A stretch of 64,000 nt of DNA from Bacteroidota bacterium (lineage in GTDB: Bacteria; Bacteroidota; Bacteroidia; NS11-12g; UBA955): assembly GCA_016868785.1 (NCBI GenBank), contig VGFS01000009.1:1-64000 (forward strand), read 5' to 3'. Of the stretch, positions 46,915-57,150 are shown piece by piece. The stretch's first letter is position 1, and the number at the start of each line of letters is the position of its first letter. The notes below the pieces were generated by a model. It made no database searches and was not told the DNA's origin. It saw only the letters and a program-made list of their open reading frames with translations. The translations under genes and the position numbers were made by a program.

Positions 46915-48069
46915 ATGAACACAAATCACATCGAAACCCTGGTATTGCACGCTGGTATTGAGCCAGACCCTACCACAGGGGCCATCATGACGCCCATCTT
47001 CCAGACAAGTACCTACGTGCAAGCGGCACCGGGCGATCACAAAGGCTACGAATACGCCAGAACACAGAATCCCACCCGCGATGTTTTGCAGAAAAACTTG
47101 GCAGCTTTGGAAGGCACAAAACATGGATTGTGTTTCAGCACCGGAATGGGTGCCGTGGATGCTTGCGCCAAATTGCTGTCGCCCGGAGATGAAGTGGTGA
47201 GTACCAACGATTTATACGGGGGCACTTATCGCCTGTTTACCAAAGTTTTCGCCCAGTACGGCATCAAATTCCATTTTGTTGACATGAGCGATGAACAAGC
47301 CGTTCGCGCGGTGATGTCGGACCGGGTAAAAATGGTCTGGGTGGAAACCCCTACCAATCCGTTGTTGCGGATTATCGATATTGAATTGATGATCGCGATT
47401 GGACACGAATTCAACAGCATTGTGGTGGTAGACAATACATTCGCTTCTCCTTACTTACAAAATCCTGCGAAAATGGGTGCCGACATTGTGATGCACTCTG
47501 CCACCAAATATATCAACGGACACAGCGATGTGGTTATGGGGGTTTTGTGTACGTCGAGTGATGACTTGCGTGACCGACTGGCCTTTATTCAAAACTCATG
47601 TGGCGCCACTCCAGGTCCTATGGATTGCTTTTTGACATTAAGGGGGATAAAAACGCTGCATATCCGCATGCAACGTCACTGCGAAAACGGCGCAAAGGTG
47701 GCTCATTGGTTGAAAGATCATCCGAAAGTGGGACAAGTATTCTGGCCTGGTTTTGAGAGTCACCCGAACCATGCGGTGGCGAAGCGACAAATGCGCGATT
47801 TCGGCGGGATGATTTCCTTCACCTTGAAAGACGATGCCATTAATAAGGCGTTGACATTCTTGAAATCGACCCGGTTGTTCTCATTGGCTGAGAGTTTGGG
47901 CGGTGTGGAGAGTTTGGTGGGACATCCGGCCACGATGACGCATGCCAGTATTCCAAAGGCAGAGCGCGAAGCCAACGGATTGAAGGACAGTTTAATTCGT
48001 TTGAGCGTGGGCATTGAGCACGTGGATGATTTGATTGGGGATTTGGACGTGGCTTTGGCTCAAGTTTAA
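46915..48069 (+). CDS. Cys/Met metabolism PLP-dependent enzyme (cystathionine gamma-synthase/lyase-like)
   Basis: TSTYVQAAPGDHKGYEYARTQNPTRDVLQKNLAALEGTKHGLCFSTGMGA; HSATKYINGHSDVVMGV. Confidence 0.92.
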   Translation: MNTNHIETLVLHAGIEPDPTTGAIMTPIFQTSTYVQAAPGDHKGYEYARTQNPTRDVLQKNLAALEGTKHGLCFSTGMGAVDACAKLLSPGDEVVSTNDLYGGTYRLFTKVFAQYGIKFHFVDMSDEQAVRAVMSDRVKMVWVETPTNPLLRIIDIELMIAIGHEFNSIVVVDNTFASPYLQNPAKMGADIVMHSATKYINGHSDVVMGVLCTSSDDLRDRLAFIQNSCGATPGPMDCFLTLRGIKTLHIRMQRHCENGAKVAHWLKDHPKVGQVFWPGFESHPNHAVAKRQMRDFGGMISFTLKDDAINKALTFLKSTRLFSLAESLGGVESLVGHPATMTHASIPKAEREANGLKDSLIRLSVGIEHVDDLIGDLDVALAQV

Positions 48070-48083
48070 TTATTAATAGGGCG

Positions 48084-48878
48084 ATGAAAGACTCAGAAAT
48101 CAAGGATCTGCTCGATTTTTGGGCCAAGGAAGTAGAGGAAAACTCATTCATCCCCCACGATCCTGTTCAGATTCCCCATCGATATAATCGGAGACAAGAC
48201 ATAGAAATTTCCGGTTTTTTTGCAGCCATCATGGCATGGGGGCAGCGAAAGACCATCATCAATAGCTCGCAAAAGTTGATGTTGCTGATGGACGATGTTC
48301 CGTTCGATTTTGTGATGCAGCATGAGGACAGTGATTTGAAGCGACTGCAATCGTTTGTACACAGAACGTTAAATGGTGAGGATGTGGTTTCGATGATTCG
48401 ATTTTTTAGGCACTGGTATTCAGGGGCGCCGAGTTTGGAGGATTTGTTTTTTGGCAATGATGTGCTTGAGGCGCCTGTTCAGGATCAGATTTATCGGGCT
48501 TTGGAGACTTTTCAAACCGCTTGGCAAACGTTCCCTCACCAGAAACGCACCGACAAACATTTGGCATCGCCATTAAAAGGCAGTGCTTGTAAGCGGTTGA
48601 ATATGTATTTCAGGTGGATGGTTCGAAGGCCCTCGCCTGTAGATTTTGGCATTTGGACCAAGGTATCACCGTCGGTATTGATGTGTCCGCTGGATGTTCA
48701 CGTCCAACGCATTGCCATAGAACTTGGGCTTTTGACCCGAGATAAATCAGATTGGCAGAGTTGCTGCGAACTCACCGACAAATTGCGGGCATTCCGTCCG
48801 GAAGATCCCGTCTATTATGATTATGCTTTGTTTGGCATAGGGGTTGTGAGAAACAAAGAAATTATCGCAGAAGCGTAG
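48084..48878 (+). CDS. TIGR02757 family protein
   Basis: Full-length pattern [45 protein letters not shown]...[23 protein letters not shown]. Confidence 0.8.
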   Translation: MKDSEIKDLLDFWAKEVEENSFIPHDPVQIPHRYNRRQDIEISGFFAAIMAWGQRKTIINSSQKLMLLMDDVPFDFVMQHEDSDLKRLQSFVHRTLNGEDVVSMIRFFRHWYSGAPSLEDLFFGNDVLEAPVQDQIYRALETFQTAWQTFPHQKRTDKHLASPLKGSACKRLNMYFRWMVRRPSPVDFGIWTKVSPSVLMCPLDVHVQRIAIELGLLTRDKSDWQSCCELTDKLRAFRPEDPVYYDYALFGIGVVRNKEIIAEA

Positions 48879-48888
48879 AGAAAATTCT

Positions 48889-48896
48889 TAAATTTG
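48889..48896 (+). promoter_or_regulatory. -7 promoter box TAAATTTG upstream of trxA
   Basis: Exact TAnnTTTG match 20 nt upstream of ATG 48917. Confidence 0.45.
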
Positions 48897-48916
48897 AATT
48901 AATAATAAACAGTACA

Positions 48917-49234
48917 ATGGCAGAAAAATTTACAAGCAGCAACTTCAATGAGGTTGTATTGCAATCCGACAAACCCGTATTGGTAGATTTCTGGGCAGAA
49001 TGGTGTGGTCCTTGCCGCATGATTGGTCCAATGGTGGATGAATTATCCAGCGAATATGCAGGCAAAGCTGTAATTGGCAAATTGAATGTGGATGAGAATC
49101 CAGACATTTCAATGAACTACGGTGTGCGCAGTATTCCTACTTTGTTGATTTTCAAAAACGGTCAATTGGTCGACAAAATCGTTGGTGCGGTTCCCAAGCA
49201 GAACATTGCCTCTAAGATTGACGCGCAATTGTAA
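48917..49234 (+). CDS. trxA: Thioredoxin
   Basis: [50 protein letters not shown]. Confidence 0.96.
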   Translation: MAEKFTSSNFNEVVLQSDKPVLVDFWAEWCGPCRMIGPMVDELSSEYAGKAVIGKLNVDENPDISMNYGVRSIPTLLIFKNGQLVDKIVGAVPKQNIASKIDAQL

Positions 49235-49249
49235 TCGAAAAATTTTGAT

Positions 49250-49277
49250 AAAAAAGGCCGGCTCGCCGGCCTTTTTT
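49250..49277 (+). terminator. Intrinsic (probably bidirectional) terminator after trxA
   Basis: AAAAAAGGCCGGCTCGCCGGCCTTTTTT: GC stem, short loop, flanking A6/T6. Confidence 0.92.
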
Positions 49278-49294
49278 GTTCCCTCAACCTACCC

Positions 49295-50236
49295 ATGCTA
49301 CTCGAAGAAATCCAATCCTTCACCCAATTCGATCTGTTGGCCCAAAAAGCTAAAGAAGGATTCATTGCGGGTATGCATAAAAGCCCTTTCCGTGGATTTT
49401 CGGTGGAGTTTGCCGAACACCGTCCGTACAACCCGGGCGAAAGCGTAAAAAACATTGATTGGAAGTTGCTGGCGCGCACCGATAAGAAATACATCAAGCA
49501 GTTCGACGAAGAAACCAACTTGAAAGCCCATTTGTGGGTGGATGTATCGCCAAGCATGTATTACCCGAAAGAACAACCGCTCAAGCTGAAGCTGGGGGTA
49601 TTGGGCGCGGGCGTAATTGCCCATTTACTGCAACAGCAAAAAGACAGTTTCTCTTTGGGGATGTACAACGACGCTGGGTTTGTTTATCGAAGTCCAATCA
49701 AGAGTACACGTGGACATTTGCAACAACAAATTGGTCAGTTGGGACATTATTGGGAGGCGAAAGACCATTCAAAGTCAAGTTCACCGACTGCCACTCATTC
49801 GGCTGTTGATGCGGCGAAACAATCGTTTGAGAGCGCAGCTTTACAGGTGGGCCGCAGGCATTTGGTAGTGGTACTGAGTGATTTGTTGTGGGATCCGGCC
49901 GAGGCGGCAGCCGAGGCCTGCTTTTGGAAAAGCATGGCCCTGCTTCGATTTCAAAAATGTGAAATCCTCCTGCTCCAAGTTCATCACGCCCAACACGAAT
50001 TGTTACTCAACCTGGGCAATAGACCCGTTCAATTCATCGACCTTGAAACCGATACCCGCATCAAACTGCAACCCGATGAAATCCAAGACACCTATTTGGC
50101 TGCAGAGCGGGAACGACAAAAAACCATCGAACAACAGTGTCTACAATTGGGCATTGATCATTTTCTGGCGGATGTTTCTCAACCCCTAGAACAGGCCCTC
50201 ACCGCGTTCTTCGTGAAGCGCGCAAAACTGCTCTAA
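49295..50236 (+). CDS. DUF58 domain protein
   Basis: GMHKSPFRGFSVEFAEHRPYNPGESVKNIDWKLLARTDKKYIKQFDEETNLKAHLWVDVSPSM. Confidence 0.92.
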   Translation: MLLEEIQSFTQFDLLAQKAKEGFIAGMHKSPFRGFSVEFAEHRPYNPGESVKNIDWKLLARTDKKYIKQFDEETNLKAHLWVDVSPSMYYPKEQPLKLKLGVLGAGVIAHLLQQQKDSFSLGMYNDAGFVYRSPIKSTRGHLQQQIGQLGHYWEAKDHSKSSSPTATHSAVDAAKQSFESAALQVGRRHLVVVLSDLLWDPAEAAAEACFWKSMALLRFQKCEILLLQVHHAQHELLLNLGNRPVQFIDLETDTRIKLQPDEIQDTYLAAERERQKTIEQQCLQLGIDHFLADVSQPLEQALTAFFVKRAKLL

Positions 50237-50253
50237 AAGCATCCAATCCCGAC

Positions 50254-51585
50254 TTATCGGACAAACAACAACCGCTGTGGATTCAAATCTGCAGTGATGG
50301 CTCCATCAAAACTCAAAGAACCATTCACCCAAACCTTTTCGGGTGCGTACTTGAATGTGTGTCCTTCCAAAGGCGACCATCCACATTTATATTGCAGCGA
50401 TTCTTTGGTAACTGGCTGGTGATTTTCTGACAGCATTACCATATCGGCCGCATAGCCCTCTCGCAGATACCCCCTACCCTCAATTTGATACAAAATGGCG
50501 GGGTTGTGACACATTTTCTCTACCATCTTTTCGATGCTCATACGTCCTTCAGCCACATAATCCATCATCAAGGAGAGTGCGTGTTGTACCAACGGCAATC
50601 CTGACGGCGATGTGGGATAGGTATTTTGTTTTTCCTCCCACGTGTGTGGCGCATGGTCCGTTGCAATCACATCGAAACGGTCATCGAGCAAGGCTTTCCA
50701 CAAGGCAGCCCTATCATCGGCCGATTTCACTGCGGGGTTGCATTTGATCAAATGTCCGAGCGTTTGATAATCCGCCGAAGAATAATGCAAGTGATGTACG
50801 CAAACTTCTGCGGTTATCCGTTTTTCAGCCAAGGGAATGTCGTTGCAAAATAGATGTGTTTCCATTTCTGAGGTAATGTGCAGGATATGCAACCGGGTAT
50901 TGTGTTTTTTCGCCAGTTCGATGGCAAAAGATGAAGACAAGTAACACGCTTCTGCATCACGAATGATGGGATGTTCACTGGGTGGAATATTATCACCAAA
51001 TTTTTCCAAGGCCTCGGCATACCGCTGTTTCAGCCGGGCTTCAGACTCGCAGTGGGTGGCGATGAGGATGGGCGAGTTGGCGAAATGACCATTCAATGCT
51101 TGTTCTTGGTCTACCAGCATGTTTCCGGTGCTGCTGCCCATAAACAATTTCACCCCACACACATTTCGTGGGTTCACGCGTTTTACCTCCTCCAAGTTAT
51201 CGTTTGTGCCACCCAAATAAAACGAGTAATTCACCGCCGAAGATTGAGCACCCAACGCATATTTCTCTTCCAACAAGGCATTGGTAACCGTTTGGGGATT
51301 TACGTTGGGCATTTCCATGAATGAAGTAGTGCCTCCCAACAACGCCGCCCTGCTTTCGGTATAAATATTCGCTTTGTGGGTAAGACCTGGCTCTCTGAAA
51401 TGAACCTGATCGTCGATGACTCCGGGAATCAAGTACTTTCCGTGAGCTTCATGAATTTGAAAGGATCCGCTTGGGGTAATATCACGATCAATCTTGCTAA
51501 TTTTACCATTTTCAACCAACAGATCTCCTTCAACGATGTTAAAATCTGTTACAATCCGGGCGTTTTTTATCAGGTGCTTAGACAT
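50254..51585 (-). CDS. pyrC: Dihydroorotase
   Basis: YLIPGVIDDQVHFREPGLTHKANIYTESRAALLGGTTSFMEMPNVNP; DVIATDHAPHTWEEK. Confidence 0.92.
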   Translation of the reverse strand: MSKHLIKNARIVTDFNIVEGDLLVENGKISKIDRDITPSGSFQIHEAHGKYLIPGVIDDQVHFREPGLTHKANIYTESRAALLGGTTSFMEMPNVNPQTVTNALLEEKYALGAQSSAVNYSFYLGGTNDNLEEVKRVNPRNVCGVKLFMGSSTGNMLVDQEQALNGHFANSPILIATHCESEARLKQRYAEALEKFGDNIPPSEHPIIRDAEACYLSSSFAIELAKKHNTRLHILHITSEMETHLFCNDIPLAEKRITAEVCVHHLHYSSADYQTLGHLIKCNPAVKSADDRAALWKALLDDRFDVIATDHAPHTWEEKQNTYPTSPSGLPLVQHALSLMMDYVAEGRMSIEKMVEKMCHNPAILYQIEGRGYLREGYAADMVMLSENHQPVTKESLQYKCGWSPLEGHTFKYAPEKVWVNGSLSFDGAITADLNPQRLLFVR

Positions 51586-51646
51586 AAGGCTTTACGATGG
51601 TAAAATTACGATAATCCATCAGCCCATTAGAGCAATGACATGGAAA

Positions 51647-54133
51647 TTATCTAAGTAGGGTGAAATTCCCTCTCAGCGACCTCTTTTCGTTGTCGCATCC
51701 AATCCAATAGGCTGTGAAGACATAAACCCCTTCAGGCGCTGGCTTACCATTGATGGTGCCATCCCAATTGATGTCCGGACTCTCCATTTCCATAATTTTC
51801 TCTCCCCAGCGATTGTAAATTTTCACATTGTAAGTAGCCCCTTTGACTTTGTATTGATTCAATGGATAGAAATCATTTCTACCGTCGTTGTTCGGGGTAA
51901 ATGCATTGGGCATGTAAATGGTGGAAGGATACAAATCCTTGCGCTTCTTCATGTTGATAGAATCCGACGAAACGCAGCCCTCCACATCTTTCACCTTCAC
52001 CCAATAAATACCACTGTCGTAGGCCACAATGGTTCTGGTGGTTGCCCCGGTATTCCAAATGTAGGAGATCATGTTGGCCCCAGCATCCAAAGTGGGATTT
52101 TCCGACAAACACAAGGTCGTATCTCCGCCCAAATTCAAAGCCGGATTGGGAAACAAAGCCACAGATATGGAGTCGGTTTCCGGACAATTGTTCGAATTGA
52201 ACAATTCCACTACAACCGTTCCTGGCTGGGTCAATTTGTAACTATTTCCGATAACCTCTTTATTCCAAACCACACGGGTTGCTCCCGCCAATGTAACCGT
52301 TAAAGTGGTGTCGATTTTATCGCAAAAACGCAGGTCTCTGCCCAATTCAAACTCGTTGGGAAAGTTCTTCAGTTGAAACGTATCGCTATCAGAACACAAT
52401 CCTACCGTAATTTTTAACCAATACTGACCAGGGTTGGTGATTGTAGCTACTTTGGTTGTTGCTCCGTTGCTCCAAAGTACCGAGGTAGAACCACCAACGT
52501 TGACCTTTGCATCGAAATTCACGGGTACGGAGGGACATACAATGGTATCGTTCACTACCGCTTGAATGGGGGTAAACTGACTGATAATTACAGAATCCTT
52601 GGATTTACAGAAATTCGGGGTTTCGCCGATGACGTAAAATTTGCCGGGTTTTGTTGCGATGATTGTTGGGGTAGTTTCTCCCGTACTCCATGTGTATTTG
52701 GCCATTCCCGGAAGTGCCCCGATGCCCCGATTGATCTTTTCGTCGCTGCAGTAAACGGTGTCTCCATAAGCAGAAACGATGTTTCTATCTATCGTTATTT
52801 TCATCGAATCACGCCATGCACACACCTTGCTGTAAACATCCAACCAAACCCAACCTTCCTTGCCCGTACTCATGGTGTCTGTTATAGCACCCGTACTCCA
52901 CTTGTATGCTTCCGCTGGGATGTTCGATTTGAAGAATACCCTACCGCCCGGACAAATGATGGTGTCTTTGGGCAATTTGGGTTTCAAAGGCTCCACCACG
53001 GTTACATAAGCCACGAAACTGTCTACACACTTGTTTTTGTAAGCAAAAAGTTTCACCTTGAATTTTCCCGCATGAGGAAACGTAAAGGTTGGACTTGCAA
53101 AATTAGATGTGTCCTTGGTAGATGTATCCACCCCAAAATCCCAATGATAGCGCTGGGCAGAAGAACTTTTATTTTGGAATTTATACTGGTATCCACAAAT
53201 GAAGGCAGGCACAAAATATGAAGCCACAACATCCACCACACAGCTTTGTACGTTGAATTGGTAATCGCGGCGCGTGGAAGATATGAGTTGCCCATTTCTG
53301 TATTCCTTCACGATAATACCGATAACAAACTGACCAATTTTGGTGGGTGTAAGCGTCAAAAACCCTGTATTTCGATCGATTACCAGCGGTGGATTCCCAT
53401 CAATTTGATTCGTGTCGCGATAGCCAGACGTCCATGAAATCTGAGAAAACGGCGGTTGCTGTAAATCCCCATTCGCTCCTTGGTCGGGCCGGGGCATTGA
53501 AGACGTACCACCGGTGAATGGTCGAAACAACTCGTACACCAAACTATCTCCATCGTCATCAATGGCACTGTGATCAAATTTTAACGGGGTGTTGGTACAC
53601 AAAAAATTCGGTGGAATTTCTTTAAAAACAGCCGCGTTATTTTCCTTTTTGTTAGAAAGCGTTCTGGCGTCCGGAATGTATGTCCAATAATTCGCCCCTG
53701 TCCCACCGGGATCAACCATGTTTGTTATCGTTCCATTTCTGCAGCATCGTTGAAATGAAATATAGTAACCGCCTGTTATTGGCGGCAAGGTAAACGTAAC
53801 TTCATACCAATATTGATCCACACAAGCATTTGGCGCCTTTACGATGCAGTTGTAATTGGTTTTCACCACACGTTTTGGACCTTGACGATTGATTAACTTT
53901 GGGTATCCCCCAATCATGTTACGGGTTTGACCATTGAACACGCCGATATAAGCAGTTGCATCCGATGAGATGGCTTGGGGATTTCCATTCTGACAATCGA
54001 TGTATAAATCGAGGCGGATTTTATATTGGTTGTTGCCAATGTATTTGTATGTCACCTCTCCCCCCACAATATGCGTCGCTTTTGATACAAGAACCTGCAT
54101 CAAAATGAAACATAAAACGAGCAGTCGGCGCAT
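51647..54133 (-). CDS. Large exported PKD-like protein with gliding motility-associated (type IX type B) C-terminal domain
   Basis: N-terminal THIVGGEVTYKYIGNNQYKIRLDLYIDC; repeated WSTGATT/WSTGETT/WSNGATT modules; C-terminal STIYMPNAFTPNNDGRNDFYPL...YNRWGEKIMEMES...WDGTINGKPAPEGVYVFTAYW. Confidence 0.88.
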   Translation of the reverse strand: MRRLLVLCFILMQVLVSKATHIVGGEVTYKYIGNNQYKIRLDLYIDCQNGNPQAISSDATAYIGVFNGQTRNMIGGYPKLINRQGPKRVVKTNYNCIVKAPNACVDQYWYEVTFTLPPITGGYYISFQRCCRNGTITNMVDPGGTGANYWTYIPDARTLSNKKENNAAVFKEIPPNFLCTNTPLKFDHSAIDDDGDSLVYELFRPFTGGTSSMPRPDQGANGDLQQPPFSQISWTSGYRDTNQIDGNPPLVIDRNTGFLTLTPTKIGQFVIGIIVKEYRNGQLISSTRRDYQFNVQSCVVDVVASYFVPAFICGYQYKFQNKSSSAQRYHWDFGVDTSTKDTSNFASPTFTFPHAGKFKVKLFAYKNKCVDSFVAYVTVVEPLKPKLPKDTIICPGGRVFFKSNIPAEAYKWSTGAITDTMSTGKEGWVWLDVYSKVCAWRDSMKITIDRNIVSAYGDTVYCSDEKINRGIGALPGMAKYTWSTGETTPTIIATKPGKFYVIGETPNFCKSKDSVIISQFTPIQAVVNDTIVCPSVPVNFDAKVNVGGSTSVLWSNGATTKVATITNPGQYWLKITVGLCSDSDTFQLKNFPNEFELGRDLRFCDKIDTTLTVTLAGATRVVWNKEVIGNSYKLTQPGTVVVELFNSNNCPETDSISVALFPNPALNLGGDTTLCLSENPTLDAGANMISYIWNTGATTRTIVAYDSGIYWVKVKDVEGCVSSDSINMKKRKDLYPSTIYMPNAFTPNNDGRNDFYPLNQYKVKGATYNVKIYNRWGEKIMEMESPDINWDGTINGKPAPEGVYVFTAYWIGCDNEKRSLRGNFTLLR

Positions 54134-54218
54134 CATAGATTCAAAAATAACACACAATTGCTCATGGTTGTTTGCATTTGACAAACAAACGACACAAAAT
54201 GTGGTCTATTTCAATAAC

Positions 54219-54716
54219 TTAAATTAAAAACAACTGTAAATCGCCGGGATTTTCGTTGTTAAAGAAAACGTGTTCTTGCAGTGTGGTGGCGATGGATACA
54301 CCAACAAAATCCGCTTTGATGGGATAATTTCTGTGTTCGCGTTCCGCCAAAAATGCGGTGCGAATTGTATCGAACCCTCGTTCATATAAATCCACCAAAA
54401 CTTGCATGGCCGTTCCCCCAGAATGAATCACATCATCGATTAAAATAACGGGGGTTGTCAATGCGACCATATTCGGCACAACCCCTTCCCAACGGTAGTC
54501 ATCGGCCACATGTAAATTTCCCAAAGACACATTGCAGTCGGGCAAGATTCGGTCTAGTTCATGATTCAGCTCCAGAGCAATGGCCATTCCGCGTTCGTTG
54601 ATTGCCACAAAATACAAATCCTTTTCATCGGAAAATGCCTCGGCAATTTCGCAAGCCATTCTTTGGAAAATGAGGCGGATTTCGCTGTGTGATTTTAGAG
54701 CGGTTCTGGTCGACAT
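54219..54716 (-). CDS. Phosphoribosyltransferase (PyrR-like fold)
   Basis: PRPP loop VILIDDVIHSGGTAMQVLVDLYERG; VGVSIATTLQEHV. Confidence 0.8.
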   Translation of the reverse strand: MSTRTALKSHSEIRLIFQRMACEIAEAFSDEKDLYFVAINERGMAIALELNHELDRILPDCNVSLGNLHVADDYRWEGVVPNMVALTTPVILIDDVIHSGGTAMQVLVDLYERGFDTIRTAFLAEREHRNYPIKADFVGVSIATTLQEHVFFNNENPGDLQLFLI

Positions 54717-54749
54717 ATTGGTTGATAGGGTAAAATTAGGGGGTGTGTA

Positions 54750-55238
54750 TCAAATCTCCACGATTCCGTCAAAATTTTTACGCAAACGGCCAATGTATTT
54801 ACTTTTTTGATACCATTCTCCAAGACGAACAATGTCAGGACTCTCCTGTTGTTGGAACTGATAAAATTCTGATTCGAGGACTTTTTCATAGGCCACCAAA
54901 TCGTTTTCAACTCCTTGCATAGCGGCCTGATTTCCTCTATCCATAGATTCTATGGAATCGCTCAAATCCATCATTTCCATCAAAAAATCTGCTGGCAAAG
55001 AATTGGGAATTGCAGGGGAATCCGACGTAACCTCTAAATAGTATTTCACCAAGGTTAAGGGATCTGTCAACCCTTTGTAATAGGCGTTGGCGAGTTCAGA
55101 TTTATCCATTGATGCGGGATTTTCTGCCACCAAATCAGGGTGCGTTTCTCGCTGAATGTTGATGTATTGATTGCGCAGCGATTTTGCATCGATGTTCAGA
55201 GTGGGCTCCAATCCATAAAATGCAAATGGATTACTCAT
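54750..55238 (-). CDS. hscB: Fe-S cluster co-chaperone HscB-like J protein
   Basis: NPFAFYGLEPTLNIDAKSLRNQYINIQRETHPDLVAENPASMDKSELANAYYKGLTDPLTLVKYYLEV (HPD motif; HscB-like C-terminus). Confidence 0.8.
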   Translation of the reverse strand: MSNPFAFYGLEPTLNIDAKSLRNQYINIQRETHPDLVAENPASMDKSELANAYYKGLTDPLTLVKYYLEVTSDSPAIPNSLPADFLMEMMDLSDSIESMDRGNQAAMQGVENDLVAYEKVLESEFYQFQQQESPDIVRLGEWYQKSKYIGRLRKNFDGIVEI

Positions 55239-55239
55239 A

Positions 55240-56628
55240 TCAAATTCCCAGTGCACGGGCAATATCAACCCAAAATGTAAAGGCAATCAATGTTAACAAG
55301 AAAACCATTCCAATGATCTGACCGATGTAGAGTACTTTGTCAGACACAGGTCTGCGGGCAATGATCTCATAGAGCAGGAACATCACATGTCCGCCATCAA
55401 GCGCCGGAATTGGCAAGATGTTCATCAAGGCCAACACCAAACTCAACATCGCAGTTAACGTCCAGAAGTTCACCCAATTCCAAGTACTACCAAACATCTG
55501 GGCAATCCCAACGGGACCTGCCAGCGATTTGGTTGGATCCGTTTTGCCGGTGGCCACGTTGCCGAGGGCTTTGGCATTGGCACCGATTAGACCAAAGGAA
55601 CGACTAACGCCCAAATTCACACTCTTACCCAAGCCGTATTTAACCACTTTTTCTTTGTATTCAAACCCATAAAATGCTGGTTGGAATCCCAAGGTGGCGT
55701 CTTCCCCAATCTCTGCTTTGAGGGTACTTACTTTGTTATTACTATCGAGCGCTTCCAATGAAACTGTCTCACCCGCGTATTTGGTGAGGAGTTCTTTGAA
55801 TTCAAAAAACGACAGCACTTTTTCACCGTTGATTGCATTGATGATGTCGCCCGTTTCTAACCCCGCTTTTTCTGCGTGACTTCCGCCCATCACTTTGCCA
55901 ATTTTAAACAACATTCTCGGGGCGAAAAAGGGCATATCGGACTTAGCGCCCAGGAGTTCATCGAAATTCGAAGGCATCACCAAGGTGGTATCGTAGGGAA
56001 CCAATGTTTCGGTTTTGGCAGTGTCACCATAAACGACCCATTTCATGCGCCTAACACCAATTTCTTTGTGGTCTGCAGTGAGAAAAGTGGGATCGCCGAA
56101 CTGTGCATCCAAATTGTCAACTGCCACACCATTTATACTCAGGATTTGATCGCCCGTTTTAAAACCAACGGAGCGCGCCACCGGGCCCGCATAGATTCCG
56201 CCTTGTTGGTTTACCACGGGCTGGGGTACATATTTTTCACCTTGTGAATAGGTCAACGAGATCATGATGATGATTCCCAATATCAAATTCACTGTAACAC
56301 CGCCAATCATCACAATCAATCGCTGCCAAGCGGATTTGCTGCGAAACTCCCAGGGTTGGGGATCAGATTTCATTTGCTCAGTATCCAAACTCTCATCAAC
56401 CATACCCGCAATTTTCACGTATCCACCCAACGGCAACCAGCCAATTCCGTATTCGGTATCGCCTTTTTTGAAACTAAACCATTTAAAATTCCAAGCATCG
56501 AAAAACAAGAAGAATTTTTCAATGCGAATGCCAAATGCACGGGCGGCCCAATAGTGACCAAATTCGTGCAGCGTAATCAAAATAGAGAGAGCCAGAATAA
56601 ACTGTAGGGCGGTTATTAGGGTATCCAT
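55240..56628 (-). CDS. rseP: RseP site-2 intramembrane metalloprotease
   Basis: ILITLHEFGHYWAARAFGIRIEKF (HExxH), PDZ region, LMNILPIPALDGGHVMFLLYE. Confidence 0.94.
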   Translation of the reverse strand: MDTLITALQFILALSILITLHEFGHYWAARAFGIRIEKFFLFFDAWNFKWFSFKKGDTEYGIGWLPLGGYVKIAGMVDESLDTEQMKSDPQPWEFRSKSAWQRLIVMIGGVTVNLILGIIIMISLTYSQGEKYVPQPVVNQQGGIYAGPVARSVGFKTGDQILSINGVAVDNLDAQFGDPTFLTADHKEIGVRRMKWVVYGDTAKTETLVPYDTTLVMPSNFDELLGAKSDMPFFAPRMLFKIGKVMGGSHAEKAGLETGDIINAINGEKVLSFFEFKELLTKYAGETVSLEALDSNNKVSTLKAEIGEDATLGFQPAFYGFEYKEKVVKYGLGKSVNLGVSRSFGLIGANAKALGNVATGKTDPTKSLAGPVGIAQMFGSTWNWVNFWTLTAMLSLVLALMNILPIPALDGGHVMFLLYEIIARRPVSDKVLYIGQIIGMVFLLTLIAFTFWVDIARALGI

Positions 56629-56640
56629 GTGTTAAAAACA

Positions 56641-56648
56641 CAAAGATA
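56641..56648 (-). promoter_or_regulatory. -7 promoter box TATCTTTG of rseP
   Basis: Exact TAnnTTTG on minus strand, 12 nt before ATG 56628. Confidence 0.5.
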
Positions 56649-56694
56649 GTTCAAAGCAATGGGCAATCTCAGGAAAATCGCGGAAAGGTTGAAA

Positions 56695-57141
56695 TCATCC
56701 CACCAACGACTTGCGCATGGCATGGTGGGGAATTCCCACTTCCTCGAACCCCTCGCCTACAATCGAATATCCCAAAGAAAGGTAAAACGGAATGGCCGAA
56801 TCCCTGGCGTGCAATACCATGGTTTCAGCCCCCTGATTCACCGCTTCTTCCTCTGCCAAATGCACCAATTGAACGCCTACTCCTTTGCGCTGAAACTGGG
56901 GATCAACGGCAACTTGACGCATTTTCATGTCTTTACCATGGGCCGTTAAAATCATACATCCTATGACCCAATTTCCCGATTTGGCAATTACGTGTGTGTC
57001 GTTCGCTTCCGAAGAAAATATAGACGGATCAAAAACAAGTCCCAACGGTTTGCGCAGCACTTTATAGCGCAAGGCCAATGTCTGCACGTAATGGACGCTC
57101 CCCCAGGGAGTGATTTCGACCACCCAGTGTTCATTTGCCAT
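56695..57141 (-). CDS. GNAT family N-acetyltransferase
   Basis: KMRQVAVDPQFQRKGVGVQLVHLAEEEAVNQGAETMVLHARDSAIPFYLSLGYSIVGEGFEEVGIPH. Confidence 0.9.
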   Translation of the reverse strand: MANEHWVVEITPWGSVHYVQTLALRYKVLRKPLGLVFDPSIFSSEANDTHVIAKSGNWVIGCMILTAHGKDMKMRQVAVDPQFQRKGVGVQLVHLAEEEAVNQGAETMVLHARDSAIPFYLSLGYSIVGEGFEEVGIPHHAMRKSLVG

Positions 57142-57150
57142 ATTGCACGT

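Noticed and set aside
52562-53221. 219-aa plus-strand ORF inside the gliding-motility-type protein
   Set aside because: Antisense shadow ORF of a convincingly coding minus-strand gene.
51647-54133. WSTGATT-type repeated modules considered as an undescribed system
   Set aside because: Typical of large type IX-secreted adhesin-like proteins in Bacteroidota; interesting but not novel.
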